Part shown: positions 36,221 through 45,806 of the stretch, in pieces | Layout of the letters: every line of letters starts with the position of its first letter | Numbering within the stretch: the stretch's first letter is position 1 | DNA from: Candidatus Contendibacter sp. | GTDB taxonomy: Bacteria > Pseudomonadota > Gammaproteobacteria > Competibacterales > Competibacteraceae | Reading direction: 5' to 3' | NCBI GenBank assembly: GCA_029624765.1 | Contig: JARSSO010000039.1 | Location: 1,477 to 63,063, forward strand | Length of the DNA: 61,587 nt | Position numbers and translations under genes: made by a program | The notes under the pieces: generated by a model | The model's database searches: none | The model's input: only the letters and a program-made list of their open reading frames with translations | Told to the model about the DNA's origin: nothing

Positions 36221-37078
36221 TTATTGACGGCGATGGCGACGTTTTTCGCGTCGCTGCGTCCGCCAGGCGACCCACAGCTTGCGCAGCGGCGTCAGACGGG
36301 TGCGCTGTTCCAGCAGTCGGTAGCCGTCCTCGGCGATTTCCGTCAGCAGGGCCAGCGCCAGCTCCAGGCGAATCAACAGGCCGCGCTGCGCGTAGCGATC
36401 GCCATCCGGTAGATGATCCAGCGCCCGGCGGTGGTAAGCATGGATCCGCTCGGCCTGAAAAGCGAACAGTTGGCGGACGCGATCGGTGGTCTGCGCGGCC
36501 AACAGCGCGCCGGGATCGACGCCGAACCGCCGCATTTCGTCCACCGGCAGATAAAACCGCCCGAGCCGGGCGTGAGGACGCACGTCGCACAGCAGATCAA
36601 ACAGCAACAACAGCGCGCCAGCCTCATGGGCGAAGCGTGGGGTGGCTCGCCGATCCCGGTAACCCAGGACTTCCGCCGTCAGCAGGGCGGGGGTGCTGCC
36701 GCGCCGGTGGACGTACAGGGTCAGTTCGGTAAAGCTGGGGTAGGCGTCGTAGTCCAGATCCATCGCCACTCCATCCAGTATTTCCCGGAAGTATTCCTCG
36801 GGCAGATCGAACTGGGACAGCCGCGGACGCAGGGCACGGGTGACGGGGTGTTGCGGTTCGCCCGCGAACAGCCGCTCGATTTCGGTCCGCCACCAGTCCA
36901 ACTTGGCTCGGGCCACGCCCGGATCGTGGCACTCGCTGACAATTTGGGCGGTTTCAAGCTGAAACGCCCGGAGCGCGGTCAGGGCTTGCCGTTGACCAAG
37001 CGGCAGACCCAGCAGGCCGTAACGGAAATCCGAATCCTGGCGAGCAGCCAGATCATGGCAATAATCATCTGGATTCAT
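36221..37078 (-). CDS. Squalene/phytoene synthase-family protein with degenerate active-site motifs
   Basis: The 285-residue protein is recognisable as a trans-isoprenyl head-to-head synthase homologue by RYGLLGLPLGQRQALTALRAF, the ARAKLDWWRTEIERLFAGEPQHPVT-type segment, the internal YVHRRGSTPALL, and RFYLPVDEMRRFGVDP. The Asp-rich metal motifs of true synthases are largely missing: the first is absent in ETAQIVSECHD and the second reads LLCDVRPHARLG. It is therefore probably not a squalene or phytoene synthase but one of the non-catalytic or divergent members, like mitochondrial NDUFAF6. No other carotenoid or hopanoid gene is nearby. Confidence 0.78.
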   Translation of the reverse strand: MNPDDYCHDLAARQDSDFRYGLLGLPLGQRQALTALRAFQLETAQIVSECHDPGVARAKLDWWRTEIERLFAGEPQHPVTRALRPRLSQFDLPEEYFREILDGVAMDLDYDAYPSFTELTLYVHRRGSTPALLTAEVLGYRDRRATPRFAHEAGALLLLFDLLCDVRPHARLGRFYLPVDEMRRFGVDPGALLAAQTTDRVRQLFAFQAERIHAYHRRALDHLPDGDRYAQRGLLIRLELALALLTEIAEDGYRLLEQRTRLTPLRKLWVAWRTQRREKRRHRRQ

Positions 37079-37195
37079 GGCGATGGCAATCCGCTGGGAT
37101 CGTGGCTGTCGCGCATCCTGGTCGGAATAATGGGCACAATTATTGCTTTTATCATGGGTACGGACCTGATGAGCCGTCGGATTAAGGAGTTTGCC

Positions 37196-37369
37196 ATGAT
37201 GACCCTTCGCACCATCGAGAAGCTACCGGAAACCGAACGAGCGTTGAACCACGCTTCCTATCGCTACTACCGCGCCCTGTTGCAAGGTGCGCCGGATACG
37301 ACGCGCCAACGACTGCGGCGGCTTTGGCTGGACGAGCTTCAGCGCCGCTGGCCGGATGCGTGGCGGTGA
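37196..37369 (+). CDS. Small protein of 57 residues, unknown
   Basis: An ATG at 37196 is preceded by AAGGAG (37184-37189) at a good 6-nt distance. The product, opening MMTLRTIEKLPETERAL, is basic and probably all-helical (YRYYRALLQGAPDTTRQRL, then RRLWLDELQRRWPDAWR). It has no similarity I recognise. It is divergent from the phytoene-synthase-like gene. The good ribosome site and amphipathic pattern argue that it is real. Confidence 0.5.
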   Translation: MMTLRTIEKLPETERALNHASYRYYRALLQGAPDTTRQRLRRLWLDELQRRWPDAWR

Positions 37370-37440
37370 GGGCGATCCGGCCTGGTCATGCCGTCGCTCG
37401 ATGAAGAATCCGTCGGAAAATGACGGCGTCCCGGCGCGGC

Positions 37441-37857
37441 TTACCGACCCTGCCCGCCTTGTTCGCGCAACAGTTGCCGTTCGCCCTCGCGAATCCGGGC
37501 GGAGCGAATGGTGGACAACGAACTGTCTTCTTCCTTGAGTTCCTTGACGGGGACATCGGGCGGCGGGCGGGCGCCATAGTGGACCTTGCCCTCGGCGTCG
37601 GTCCAGGTGTAGATCCGCCGGGTCGGTTGCACGGTGACCGGCCGGGCGTTGAGCTGAACCGGTTCGGCGCTCTGCCCCTCGGGAGGGCGGTTGCCGTAAT
37701 GCACCCGGCCAGCGGCGTCCTTCCAGGTGTAAACTTCGTCGTCCCCGGCGCGCGCGAGTCCACCCGGCAGCGCCAGCAGCAGCGCCACCGCCCAGCCCAG
37801 CCTTCGTTCGCCGGTCCGGGAACGAGCGCGGTTAGATAAGCGCTTCGGGCCATTCAT
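37441..37857 (-). CDS. Secreted protein with two DUF4124 repeats
   Basis: The 138-residue protein has a signal-like stretch (LGWAVALLLALPGGLARA) and two DUF4124 units: EVYTWKDAAGRVHYGNRPP and RIYTWTDAEGKVHYGARPP. DUF4124 modules occur in periplasmic proteins of unknown role, often in envelope contexts. The first ATG (37857) overlaps the end of the universal stress gene by 26 bp and has no clear ribosome site, so an internal start nearer the signal is possible. Confidence 0.75.
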   Translation of the reverse strand: MNGPKRLSNRARSRTGERRLGWAVALLLALPGGLARAGDDEVYTWKDAAGRVHYGNRPPEGQSAEPVQLNARPVTVQPTRRIYTWTDAEGKVHYGARPPPDVPVKELKEEDSSLSTIRSARIREGERQLLREQGGQGR

Positions 37858-38353
37858 TGCTGGCGCTGTCGGTGACGGGAACGATCAACACCGGCCGCTT
37901 GGACAGCAAGGTCAACCGGCGCGTGGTCGAGCCCAGAAAATCGACGCGGCGGGCACCGCCGGTGTGGGCGCCCATGACGATCAAGTCGGCCTCGCAACGG
38001 TCGGCCTCGTGCAGGATGACTTCGTAGGGAACGCCGCTGACCACGCGGATTTCCGAGATGGTCTCGGTCTGTTCGAGGGTGGCGCCGAGTTCTTCCGCGC
38101 AGAACGCCTCCAGCCGGGCGTGGAATTTTTCCAGGACGCCGCGGGTCGCTTCGTGGTGCAGTTCCTGGGCTTTTTCCGGTGACAGATAGGATTCCATCAG
38201 GAATCGAACCGAGTTGTTCAACGGTTCGACCACGTGCAGCAGAACGATCCGGGCGTTGTGCTGTCGCGCCAGGCCGACCGCGAAACGAAAGACCGGTCGC
38301 GTGTGGCTGCCGAGGGCGGTGGTGTAGAGAATGGTCTTGATCTGGGGAAGCAT
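37832..38353 (-). CDS. Universal stress protein (UspA family)
   Basis: The 173-residue single-domain protein has IKTILYTTALGSHTRPVFRFA at the N terminus and the ATP-binding motif GAHTGGARRVDFLGSTTRRL near the C terminus (G-2X-G-9X-G-S/T), so it likely binds ATP. It ends with VLIVPV as is typical. It is upstream of and overlaps the DUF4124 gene. Confidence 0.9.
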   Translation of the reverse strand: MLPQIKTILYTTALGSHTRPVFRFAVGLARQHNARIVLLHVVEPLNNSVRFLMESYLSPEKAQELHHEATRGVLEKFHARLEAFCAEELGATLEQTETISEIRVVSGVPYEVILHEADRCEADLIVMGAHTGGARRVDFLGSTTRRLTLLSKRPVLIVPVTDSASNEWPEALI

Positions 38354-38666
38354 GGGCGCACTCCGCGTTCGAGGGCTGAAATTGTCGCAGGGCCGGGGAT
38401 CGGAATCATGATGGTTGTTGACCCACCCTGGATAGTTTAGTTGCTAACGCCGGTGGCGACAGGTCCATCTCCAGAGGGCGCGTTGGGTCGCATCGATGCG
38501 AGCGCCGGGAACCGGATGACCGGCTTGACCGGTATCCATCCTGTTTCGCCACCCTTGCAAAGGGAGTTAAGCTATAATCACCTTCTAATGATATCCGACC
38601 ATGGCCGAGGCGTACCGGGTGGCGCTCAACGGTCTGAATCGGCTGGCCCAACGCGGAGGAATCCCA
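38354..38666. promoter_or_regulatory. Upstream region of pilU with a perfect palindrome and a -10-like box
   Basis: A perfect 14-bp palindrome TCGCATCGATGCGA lies at 38488-38501, and TATAAT at 38573-38578, about 90 bp before the pilU start. No TTGACA at the standard distance is visible (TTGCAA at 38555 is only 12 nt away), so an activator-dependent promoter is possible. GGAGGA precedes the pilU ATG. No gene is seen in the gap. Confidence 0.4.
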
Positions 38667-39824
38667 ATGGACATCACCCCGTATCTCAAACTGATGGTCG
38701 ATAAAAGCGCCTCCGATCTGTTTTTTCACGTCGGCGCGCCGGTCAACATCAAAATCGGCGGCGTGGTGCGCCCCATCGGCAACAAGGTGCTCGCGCCCGG
38801 CCAGGTGCGCGAGATCGCCTACTCGGTCATGAAGGACGACCAGATCAAGGAATTCGAACACGAATGGGAACTTAACTTCGCCATTCCGCTGCAGGGGGTC
38901 GGCCGGTTCCGCTCCAACGTATTCAGGCAGCGCGGCGAGGTGTCGATGGTGATTCGCTACATCAAGGGCGACATCCCGCAGGTGGAGGAGCTGGGCCTGC
39001 CGCCTTTGTTGCGGCAACTGGTGATGGAAAAGCGCGGGCTGATCATGCTGGTGGGAGCCACCGGGTCCGGCAAGTCCACCACCCTGGCGGCGATGATCGA
39101 CCATCGCAACTCCAGCGCGCCGGGTCACATCATCACCATCGAGGACCCGATCGAATTCACTCACCAGCACAAGAAGTCGGTGATCGCCCAGCGCGAGATC
39201 GGCATCGACACCCATGACTACGAGAACGCCCTGCGCAGCGCGATGCGCGAGGCGCCGGACGTGATCCTGGTGGGCGAGGTACGCGCCCGCGAGGTGATGA
39301 AATACGTGCTGACCTTCTCCGAAACCGGCCATCTGGTGCTGTCCACCCTGCACGCCAACAACGCCAACGGCGCGCTGGACCGCATCGTCAACTTCTTCCC
39401 CGAGGACGTGCGGCCGCAACTGCTACTGGATTTGTCGCTGAACTTGCGCGCCATCGTCTCGCAGCGACTGGTCCGCTCGCTGACCGGTGGCCTGGTGCCG
39501 GCGGTGGAAGTGTTGTTGAACACGCCCTACATCGCCGATCTGATCCAGAAGGGCAAGATCGACTACGTCAAGGACGCGATGGAGCAGTCCACCGAGTCGG
39601 GCACCCAGACCTTCGATCAGTCGCTGTTCAAGCTGTACCGGGAAGGCAAGATTTCCAAGGAGGAAGCCATCAAGAACGCGGATTCCAAGAACAACGTCGG
39701 TCTGAAGATCCGGCTGGCCGAAAGCGCCGAGGCTACCAGTGTCGGTCGACAAGCGGCCAACCTGGCCGATCTGGCCATTCACGACGAGGACGAGGACGAC
39801 CGGGGGCGGGCATTTGGCGTCTGA
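38667..39824 (+). CDS. pilU: Type IV pilus retraction ATPase PilU
   Basis: The 385-residue hexameric ATPase has Walker A GATGSGKST near residue 130, the Asp box IITIEDPIEF, Walker B RSAMREAPDVILVGEVRARE and the His box TGHLVLSTLHANNA. The N terminus (MDITPYLKLMVDKSASDLFF) and the long tail, ending in an acidic EDEDDRG stretch, are of PilU rather than PilT type. PilU boosts retraction force together with PilT; pilT, often its neighbour, is not here. Start at 38667 follows GGAGGA. Confidence 0.92.
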   Translation: MDITPYLKLMVDKSASDLFFHVGAPVNIKIGGVVRPIGNKVLAPGQVREIAYSVMKDDQIKEFEHEWELNFAIPLQGVGRFRSNVFRQRGEVSMVIRYIKGDIPQVEELGLPPLLRQLVMEKRGLIMLVGATGSGKSTTLAAMIDHRNSSAPGHIITIEDPIEFTHQHKKSVIAQREIGIDTHDYENALRSAMREAPDVILVGEVRAREVMKYVLTFSETGHLVLSTLHANNANGALDRIVNFFPEDVRPQLLLDLSLNLRAIVSQRLVRSLTGGLVPAVEVLLNTPYIADLIQKGKIDYVKDAMEQSTESGTQTFDQSLFKLYREGKISKEEAIKNADSKNNVGLKIRLAESAEATSVGRQAANLADLAIHDEDEDDRGRAFGV

Positions 39825-40986
39825 CCGGTTCGCGTCCGCCCGGCGGATGGCGGACATCGCGCCGTTTCACGTCATGGCGTTGCTGGCCCGCGCCAGGGAA
39901 TTGGAAGCGGCGGGCCGCTCCATCATCCACATGGAAGTCGGCGAGCCGGATTTTCCAACCGCCGCGCCGATTGTGGCCGCCGGTCAGCGGGCGCTGGCGG
40001 AGGGCCGCACCCGCTACACCGCCGCCGCCGGTCTGCCGGAGCTGCGCCAGGCGATTAGCGACCACTATCGGGAGCGGTACGGGGTCGAGATTCCCGCCCG
40101 GCGCATTCTCGTCACCCCTGGCGCCTCGGGCGCGTTGCAACTGGCCACGGCGGTGCTGATCGATCCCGGCGACCGGGTGCTGTTGGCCGATCCCGGCTAT
40201 CCCTGCAACCGCCATTTCGTGCGACTGATGGAAGGTGAGGCGGTGGGGATTCCGGTCGGGCCGGAGACCGGTTATCAACTCACCGCCGGGCTGATCGAGC
40301 GCCATTGGGGCGCGCGGACGGTGGCCGTGTTGCTGGCCTCGCCGGCCAATCCCACCGGCACGGTGATCGCGCCCGACGAGGTGGCGGCCATCGTCGCCAC
40401 GGTCGAGGCGCGCGGCGGATGGGTGATCATGGACGAGATTTACCATGGGCTGACTTACGGCGCCCCGCTGCAAACCGCGCTGGCGTATTCGGAACGGGTC
40501 TTCGTCGTCAACAGCTTCAGCAAGTATTACGGGATGACCGGCTGGCGGCTGGGCTGGCTGGTCGCGCCGGACGACTGCGTCGGCGGTGCCGAGAAGCTGG
40601 CGCAGAATCTGTTTCTGGCCGCCTCCACGCCGGCGCAATACGCCGCCCTGGCGGCTTTCGAGCCGGAAGCGCGGGCGATCTTCGAGGAGCGCCGGCGGGA
40701 ATTTCAGGCTCGGCGGGATTTTCTGCTGCCGGCGCTGCGCGAACTGGGTTTCGAGATTCCCGTCACCCCGGACGGCGCGTTCTATCTCTACGCCGACTGC
40801 GGCCGCCTCACCGACGACAGCCATGGGTTTGCCCTGCGCCTGCTGGAGGAAACCGGCGTCGCCATCACGCCGGGTCTTGATTTTGGCCACCACTTGCCGC
40901 GCCGGCACGTTCGGTTCGCCTACACCAACGCCGTTCCGCGACTGGCCGAGGGCGTGGAGCGGCTAAGACAGTCCTTGCGGGTTTGA
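39814..40986 (+). CDS. Class I/II pyridoxal-phosphate aminotransferase
   Basis: The protein has about 390 residues. Fold type I motifs: IHMEVGEPDFPTAAPI, TRYTAAAGLPELRQAI, PGASGALQLA, ANPTGTVI, IYHGLTYG, the PLP Lys (K237 counting from 39814) in VNSFSKYYGMTGWRLGW, and FAYTNAVPRLAEGV near the end. It belongs to the aspartate/aromatic-type branch; the exact amino acid is unknown. The start is uncertain: a TTG at 39814 overlapping pilU keeps the usual N terminus before IAPFHVMALLARARELE, whereas the first ATG (39847) would remove some of it. Confidence 0.88.
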   Translation: MASDRFASARRMADIAPFHVMALLARARELEAAGRSIIHMEVGEPDFPTAAPIVAAGQRALAEGRTRYTAAAGLPELRQAISDHYRERYGVEIPARRILVTPGASGALQLATAVLIDPGDRVLLADPGYPCNRHFVRLMEGEAVGIPVGPETGYQLTAGLIERHWGARTVAVLLASPANPTGTVIAPDEVAAIVATVEARGGWVIMDEIYHGLTYGAPLQTALAYSERVFVVNSFSKYYGMTGWRLGWLVAPDDCVGGAEKLAQNLFLAASTPAQYAALAAFEPEARAIFEERRREFQARRDFLLPALRELGFEIPVTPDGAFYLYADCGRLTDDSHGFALRLLEETGVAITPGLDFGHHLPRRHVRFAYTNAVPRLAEGVERLRQSLRV

Positions 40987-41007
40987 AGGGACGGCCCGGT
41001 CAGGGAT

Positions 41008-41406
41008 TCACTTATCCTGCTCCAGCTTCAGCGCCGCCGAGTTGATGCAGTAGCGCAAACCGGTCGGTTTCGGGCCGTCGTCGAACACATGGCCCAGATG
41101 CGCCCCGCAGTCGGCGCAAAGGACTTCGGTGCGGCGCATGAACCAGCTCCGATCCTCGGCGGTGGCGACCTGGTCCGCCGCCACCGGCTGCCAGAAGCTC
41201 GGCCAGCCCGTGCCGGAATCGAACTTGGCCGCCGCGTCGAACAGCGAAGCGCCACAGCAGGCGCAACGGTAGACCCCCGGTTCGTGGCAATCGTGATACG
41301 CGCCGGTGAACGCTGGTTCGGTGCCCTTCTGGCGGCAAATCCGATACTGCTCCGGGGTCAGTTGCGCGCGCCATTCGGCGTCGGTCTTGCTGATTTTGTG
41401 ACTCAT
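41008..41406 (-). CDS. msrB: Peptide-methionine (R)-S-oxide reductase MsrB
   Basis: The 132-residue enzyme reduces methionine-R-sulfoxide in proteins. It has two zinc CxxC pairs (CACCG and CADCG), the [14 protein letters not shown] segment, [20 protein letters not shown] with the catalytic Cys C120. Start at 41406 ([12 protein letters not shown]) follows the usual N terminus. It converges on the aminotransferase gene. Confidence 0.94.
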   Translation of the reverse strand: MSHKISKTDAEWRAQLTPEQYRICRQKGTEPAFTGAYHDCHEPGVYRCACCGASLFDAAAKFDSGTGWPSFWQPVAADQVATAEDRSWFMRRTEVLCADCGAHLGHVFDDGPKPTGLRYCINSAALKLEQDK

Positions 41407-41464
41407 GGTGGATCCTCGCGGGCTTGGAATGCACCGAAATAGACCGCGCCGGCGCCAAATGGTG

Positions 41465-43066
41465 TCAGGCCGCCGCGCGCTCGGATTGCGCTCCGACCCG
41501 CTTTTGCAAGGCTTCCCAGACATGCTCGGCCAGACCGACGCCCACTTCGTTGAAGGTCAGGAAGGTCATGTCGGCCCCGGCCGCCATCAGCGTCTTCTCC
41601 TCCTCTGGATAGCTGCCCACCGCGCCAATCAGGCCCTGGAAGCCGCGCCGCCGCAATTGCCGGCTGGCGATGCGCTTCGCCTCCAGGTCCGGCATGGCCA
41701 AAATCACCGCCTTGATCCCGTCCAGGCGCAGGCGATGCCAGAAGCCGGGATCCTCGGCGTCGGCGTACACCACCCGCCGCCCTTCGTGAACATGCCGTTC
41801 GACCTTGGCCAGATCCGAGTCGATGCCCGACACCATCAGCACCTTGTGTGGGTGCTCGGGCACGTTCTGGCGCTTCTTGAGGAAATCGTAGGCGGCGGCG
41901 CCGGCGTGACCCATGCCGACGATCAGAATCTGGGTGCTGCCCAGCGACACCGGCTGCTCGTCGGGATGGTGCTGGGACCGTTCGAAGGGCGTCAATCGCA
42001 CCGCCAGTCGTTCGTACAGACCATGGGCGAAGCGGTTCAGTGGCGCGGCCAGCACGAACGACACCGCCACCGCAATCGCCAGCATCACCAGCCAGCCGGC
42101 GTCCAACTGGCCGTTGCCGACCATGAATCGCACCACGATCAGGGTGAATTCGCTGTAGCTGGTCAGCGCCAGCGCCGCCAGGAACGCGGTGCGCGCCCGC
42201 AGCCGGAACGCGACGAGGATGAAGAAGAACAGCGCGGCCTTCAGCGGCAACAGCAGCGTCAACGCCAGCGCCCCACCCAAGGCGGCCAGGCTCGGCCAGC
42301 CCATCAGGCCGATTTGCAGGAAGAAGCCGATCAGCAGCACTTCCTTGAGCGACCACACCGATCGGGACAGCTCCATCGCCTTGGGATGCCCCACCAGCAG
42401 CACCCCCAGCAGCAGCGCGCCCAGTTCCGAACTCAGGCCGAGGCGTTCGAAGCCGAGCCCGCCGACCACCAGCGCCAGCGTCAGACCGTACAGCACCAGC
42501 AGTTCGTCATGGCCGCTCCAGTCCAACACTTTCATCACCAGCGGCCGCAACAGCGGCAAGCCCAACGCCAGCAACGCCCAGGGCGAGGGCGCCACCGCGC
42601 CGGCGAACGCCATCAGGGCCAACGCCGCCAGGTCCTGAATGATCAGGACGCCAATCGCCAACCGGCCGTGAAAGGCGCGCAACTCGGCTTTTTCCTCCAG
42701 CGCCTTGGCCGCCAGCACCGTGCTGGAAAAACCCAGGATGGTGGCCAGAAGCACCGCTTGCCCCGTCGGCAGGGTCAAAACGGCGAGGAGCCCCAGACTC
42801 AGCAGACCGCCGCTGAGCGCCAGATGCAACAACCCACTGCCCCAGACATCGGGTCGAACCAGGCTTTTGATCCGCAGTTTCAAGCCGACGCTGAACAACA
42901 ACAGCAAGATGCCGGCGTGGGCGATCTGATCGAGCAGTTCGCTGCCGCGCTGACCAAGCGCGTTCAGCACGAACCCCGCCGCCAGGTAGCCGACCAGCGC
43001 CGGCAATCCCAGATGACGGACCGCCAGACCCAGCGAAAAGGCGAGAGCCAGCCAAAGCGCGTCCAT
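41465..43066 (-). CDS. Kef-type cation:proton antiporter with RCK domain
   Basis: The 533-residue protein has a CPA2 transport domain of about 11-12 helices (for example [48 protein letters not shown], and [14 protein letters not shown] with the conserved Asp) and a C-terminal RCK/Rossmann part ([20 protein letters not shown]). It resembles KefB/KefC or YbaL. No glutathione-binding partner gene is next to it. It is followed upstream by a GlsB-type small protein gene at 13 bp. Confidence 0.88.
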   Translation of the reverse strand: MDALWLALAFSLGLAVRHLGLPALVGYLAAGFVLNALGQRGSELLDQIAHAGILLLLFSVGLKLRIKSLVRPDVWGSGLLHLALSGGLLSLGLLAVLTLPTGQAVLLATILGFSSTVLAAKALEEKAELRAFHGRLAIGVLIIQDLAALALMAFAGAVAPSPWALLALGLPLLRPLVMKVLDWSGHDELLVLYGLTLALVVGGLGFERLGLSSELGALLLGVLLVGHPKAMELSRSVWSLKEVLLIGFFLQIGLMGWPSLAALGGALALTLLLPLKAALFFFILVAFRLRARTAFLAALALTSYSEFTLIVVRFMVGNGQLDAGWLVMLAIAVAVSFVLAAPLNRFAHGLYERLAVRLTPFERSQHHPDEQPVSLGSTQILIVGMGHAGAAAYDFLKKRQNVPEHPHKVLMVSGIDSDLAKVERHVHEGRRVVYADAEDPGFWHRLRLDGIKAVILAMPDLEAKRIASRQLRRRGFQGLIGAVGSYPEEEKTLMAAGADMTFLTFNEVGVGLAEHVWEALQKRVGAQSERAAA

Positions 43067-43078
43067 CGACGAAAAAAC

Positions 43079-43321
43079 TTACGCTTTCTTCAGCACCCGC
43101 ACCACGTACAGCAACACCACCGCGCCCACCGTGGCGGTGATGAGGTGACCGATCAGGCCAACCGCGGCGAACCCGATCAGGCGGAACAGAAAACCACCGA
43201 CGAAAGCGCCGATCACCCCAATGACCAGATTGCCCGCCAGACCCATGCTGCCTCCGCGCATGAACTGGGTGGCAATCCAGCCCGCGATCAAACCGATCAA
43301 CAAAAATCCAATCAGATCCAT
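43079..43321 (-). CDS. GlsB/YeaQ/YmgE-family small membrane protein
   Basis: The 80-residue protein has two to three glycine-rich transmembrane helices (LIGFLLIGLIAGWIATQFM and GNLVIGVIGAFVGGFLFRLI), the family signature. Members are stress-induced and of unclear role. A GGGAG lies about 7 nt before the ATG. Confidence 0.9.
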   Translation of the reverse strand: MDLIGFLLIGLIAGWIATQFMRGGSMGLAGNLVIGVIGAFVGGFLFRLIGFAAVGLIGHLITATVGAVVLLYVVRVLKKA

Positions 43322-43384
43322 GGCTAATCTCCCGTGCAGGTTGGTTTATGGAAGATTTCAATCATAACCGATGCCGAGCCAGAG

Positions 43385-44458
43385 CTAACCGGTTTGCGAT
43401 TCCGCCAGCCAGGCCAGCAGCAAGGTATAGGCAATCGCGACCACGGTCGGCCCCAGGAACACCCCGATCAGACCGTAGGCGAGCAGGCCGCCGATCACGC
43501 CCAGGAACACCAGAGTCAGCGGCATGCTCATGCCGCGCGTGATCAACATCGGCCGGATAATGTTGTCCACGCCCCCCACCACGACCAGGCCCCAAATCGC
43601 CATGAACACGGCCCAACCGGCCTCGTCCCGCCCCCAGTACAACCATCCCGCCACGGCCAACAGCGGCAGGGCGGCGCCGAACTGGGCAATGGCCAGCAGG
43701 AAACACACGAAGGCGAGCAAAATCGCCAGGGGCACCCCGGCGATCAGCAGGCCGATCAGCGCCAGACCGGCCTGAAGAAGGGCGGTCAGCACCACCCCGA
43801 AAGCCACGGCGCGGATGGCTTGCCGCGCCTGATCGCGGGCCTGGAGCGCCCGTTCCCCACCGATACGGTGGGCGAGGCGCCGGCCCACTTCATCCAGCGT
43901 TTCACCATTCAGGTAAAACACCAGCGTGAACACCACCACCAGCAGAAACTGAAGAAACAGCCCACCGACCGCGCCCACCTGACCGAACAGCCAGCGCCCG
44001 CCCGCCTGCACCGCCGGCCCGAGCCGCGCCCGCAGGCTGTCGCCACCAGCGGCGGCGTCCCGCCAAAATTCCGCCAACCGCGAGCCTACCAGGGGCAGTT
44101 CTCCCACCCAGGCCGGCGGCTCGTCGGGAATCCGCTCGACCGCTGTCTTGGCGTCCTGAAACAGCGTTTCACCATGCTCGGCAAGCGCGAAAATACCAGT
44201 GAGCAACGGGCCGATGACGAAGGCGATCAAAACCGTGGCCAGCAGCAACGCGCAGGCCGCCCGGTTCCAGCGGAAGCGGTCCCGTAACCAGGCCAGGCCC
44301 GGCCACACCGCGATCACGATGAACGCGCTCCACAACATGCTGGGCAAGAACGGCCGCAGGATGTAGAACACGGCCAGCAGTAGCGAACCCACGATCAGCA
44401 GCCGCAGGGCGGTCCGGACCGGTTCGGCAATGGCGGGCAGGGAATCGTCGGTGCTCAT
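43385..44458 (-). CDS. AI-2E family transporter (YdiK type)
   Basis: The 357-residue protein has about eight membrane helices and the UPF0118 pattern: YILRPFLPSMLWSAFIVIAV, WLRDRFRWNRAACALLLATV, a soluble insert with ERIPDEPPAWVGELPLVGSR, and the C-terminal GMSMPLTLVFLGVIGGLLAYG and IGVFLGPTVVAIAYTLLLAW. The family includes TqsA and YdiK; substrates vary and AI-2 transport should not be assumed. Confidence 0.9.
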   Translation of the reverse strand: MSTDDSLPAIAEPVRTALRLLIVGSLLLAVFYILRPFLPSMLWSAFIVIAVWPGLAWLRDRFRWNRAACALLLATVLIAFVIGPLLTGIFALAEHGETLFQDAKTAVERIPDEPPAWVGELPLVGSRLAEFWRDAAAGGDSLRARLGPAVQAGGRWLFGQVGAVGGLFLQFLLVVVFTLVFYLNGETLDEVGRRLAHRIGGERALQARDQARQAIRAVAFGVVLTALLQAGLALIGLLIAGVPLAILLAFVCFLLAIAQFGAALPLLAVAGWLYWGRDEAGWAVFMAIWGLVVVGGVDNIIRPMLITRGMSMPLTLVFLGVIGGLLAYGLIGVFLGPTVVAIAYTLLLAWLAESQTG

Positions 44459-44529
44459 GCAATGGATTCTCCGAAAAATGGGTCTTGGCCTGACGTGGCG
44501 GGGAATGGTTTCCCCTCAACGGATTGCCG

Positions 44530-45675
44530 TCAATCCTCCAGCAACTTGCCTGCCTGGCGGTGGCTCAGCGGCTCCCGTCCCGCCACCTTGCAGAATTTTT
44601 GCCCCGGCCGGACCAGCCGCTCGGTGGTCCGGGCGAACAGCAGGCCGCTGGCGGCGCTGCGAAGCGGCGTCCGGGCCGCGCCAACTGGTTCGCCCAGCGG
44701 ATCGACCAGCTCCGCCACCACCTCGCCCGCCGCGACCCGCTCCCCCAGACGCTTCCGATAGACCAACACACCCGCCGCCGGCGCGGTCAGCACGTCCACC
44801 CCGTCCAGCGGCGTCGGTTCACAACGTGGTTCCGGCAACGGTTCCGGTTCGCCGGCGACCACGCCACGCCGTTGCAGGAAGCGCAGCAGCGCCGCCGCGT
44901 CGGCCGCCGCGTCCTCGTCGCGCACATCCGCCTGGCCCCGCAATTCCACCGTGGTCGCGAAACAGGCCAGCGGCGCCGGTCCCTCCTCCACCAGCGCCGC
45001 GCGCAACTTCCACCACGGTCCGGCGCAGGCTTCGTCGAACGGATGGCCGCCCGGCTCTTCCTCCAGCAGGATCGCCGCCGCTCCCAAGTCCGCGCCCAGT
45101 TCGACGGCCGCGTCGCGCTGCCAGCGGGAGGCGTACAGATGCAGCAATGCCTCACCATCGCAGTGCAGGTCGAAGACCCAATCCGCATCGATGGCCAGGC
45201 GCAACAGTTCCAGCTTGAGCGCGTCCGTTTCCCGCGCCGCCGTCCGTTCCGCCAGCAGATCCCGCAGCACCGCGCGAACCCGCGCCACGTTCGCCGCCGG
45301 ATCCTCGCTCAACCCTCCCCTGATCCGTTCCAGCGCGTCCGCCGCCAACTCGGGAAAACCCCGGTTGAAATTGCCGGCGCCCTCAAAATCGAACCGGCCC
45401 AGCAGCCTTCCGTTGAGATGCTGGCTCAGACCGATGGGATTGGCGACCGGAACCACCACCACCTCGCCCGCCAGCCGACCTTCCCCCTGGGCCTGCTCCA
45501 GACCGCGCAACAGATGTTGCGCCACCAGCAACCCCGGTATCTCGTCGGCGTGGAGGGCCGCCTGAAAATAGGCCTTGGGCCGGGCGCCGGGCGTGCCGTA
45601 ACGATGAACCCGCAGCGTCCGCTCGACGCCGGGCGCCGGGGAGGGTAAAACGAGGGTGGCGGTGGATGTGGGCAT
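44530..45675 (-). CDS. Succinylglutamate desuccinylase/aspartoacylase-family (M14) protein
   Basis: The 381-residue protein is a zinc deacylase of the AstE/AspA type. Ligands are in QAALHADEIPGLLVA (His and Glu) and DLHCDGEALLHLY (His); the substrate region GAGNFNRGFPEL and the C-terminal beta-barrel AAGVLVYRKRLGERVAAGEVV follow. The biological substrate is unknown. Start at 45675 follows AGGAGT; an upstream extension to 45753 has none. Confidence 0.87.
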   Translation of the reverse strand: MPTSTATLVLPSPAPGVERTLRVHRYGTPGARPKAYFQAALHADEIPGLLVAQHLLRGLEQAQGEGRLAGEVVVVPVANPIGLSQHLNGRLLGRFDFEGAGNFNRGFPELAADALERIRGGLSEDPAANVARVRAVLRDLLAERTAARETDALKLELLRLAIDADWVFDLHCDGEALLHLYASRWQRDAAVELGADLGAAAILLEEEPGGHPFDEACAGPWWKLRAALVEEGPAPLACFATTVELRGQADVRDEDAAADAAALLRFLQRRGVVAGEPEPLPEPRCEPTPLDGVDVLTAPAAGVLVYRKRLGERVAAGEVVAELVDPLGEPVGAARTPLRSAASGLLFARTTERLVRPGQKFCKVAGREPLSHRQAGKLLED

Positions 45676-45806
45676 GGCGAATACTCCTGGCTTGATCGGA
45701 GATTGGGAGACAGCAGCCTTGTTCATCCTAACGCGCCCGGTCCCGAACCGCACCCGCGTCGGCCCCCGGCGCCCCTGATTCGACCCTAACCCGTGGAGTC
45801 CTCTAT

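Noticed and set aside
36221..37078. Functional phytoene or squalene synthase
   Set aside because: Asp-rich metal-binding motifs are missing and no isoprenoid pathway genes are nearby.
41405..43327. Plus-strand 640-codon frame opposite the Kef-type antiporter
   Set aside because: Gln/His/Arg-rich antisense product typical of a high-GC membrane gene read backwards; the minus strand encodes a clear antiporter.
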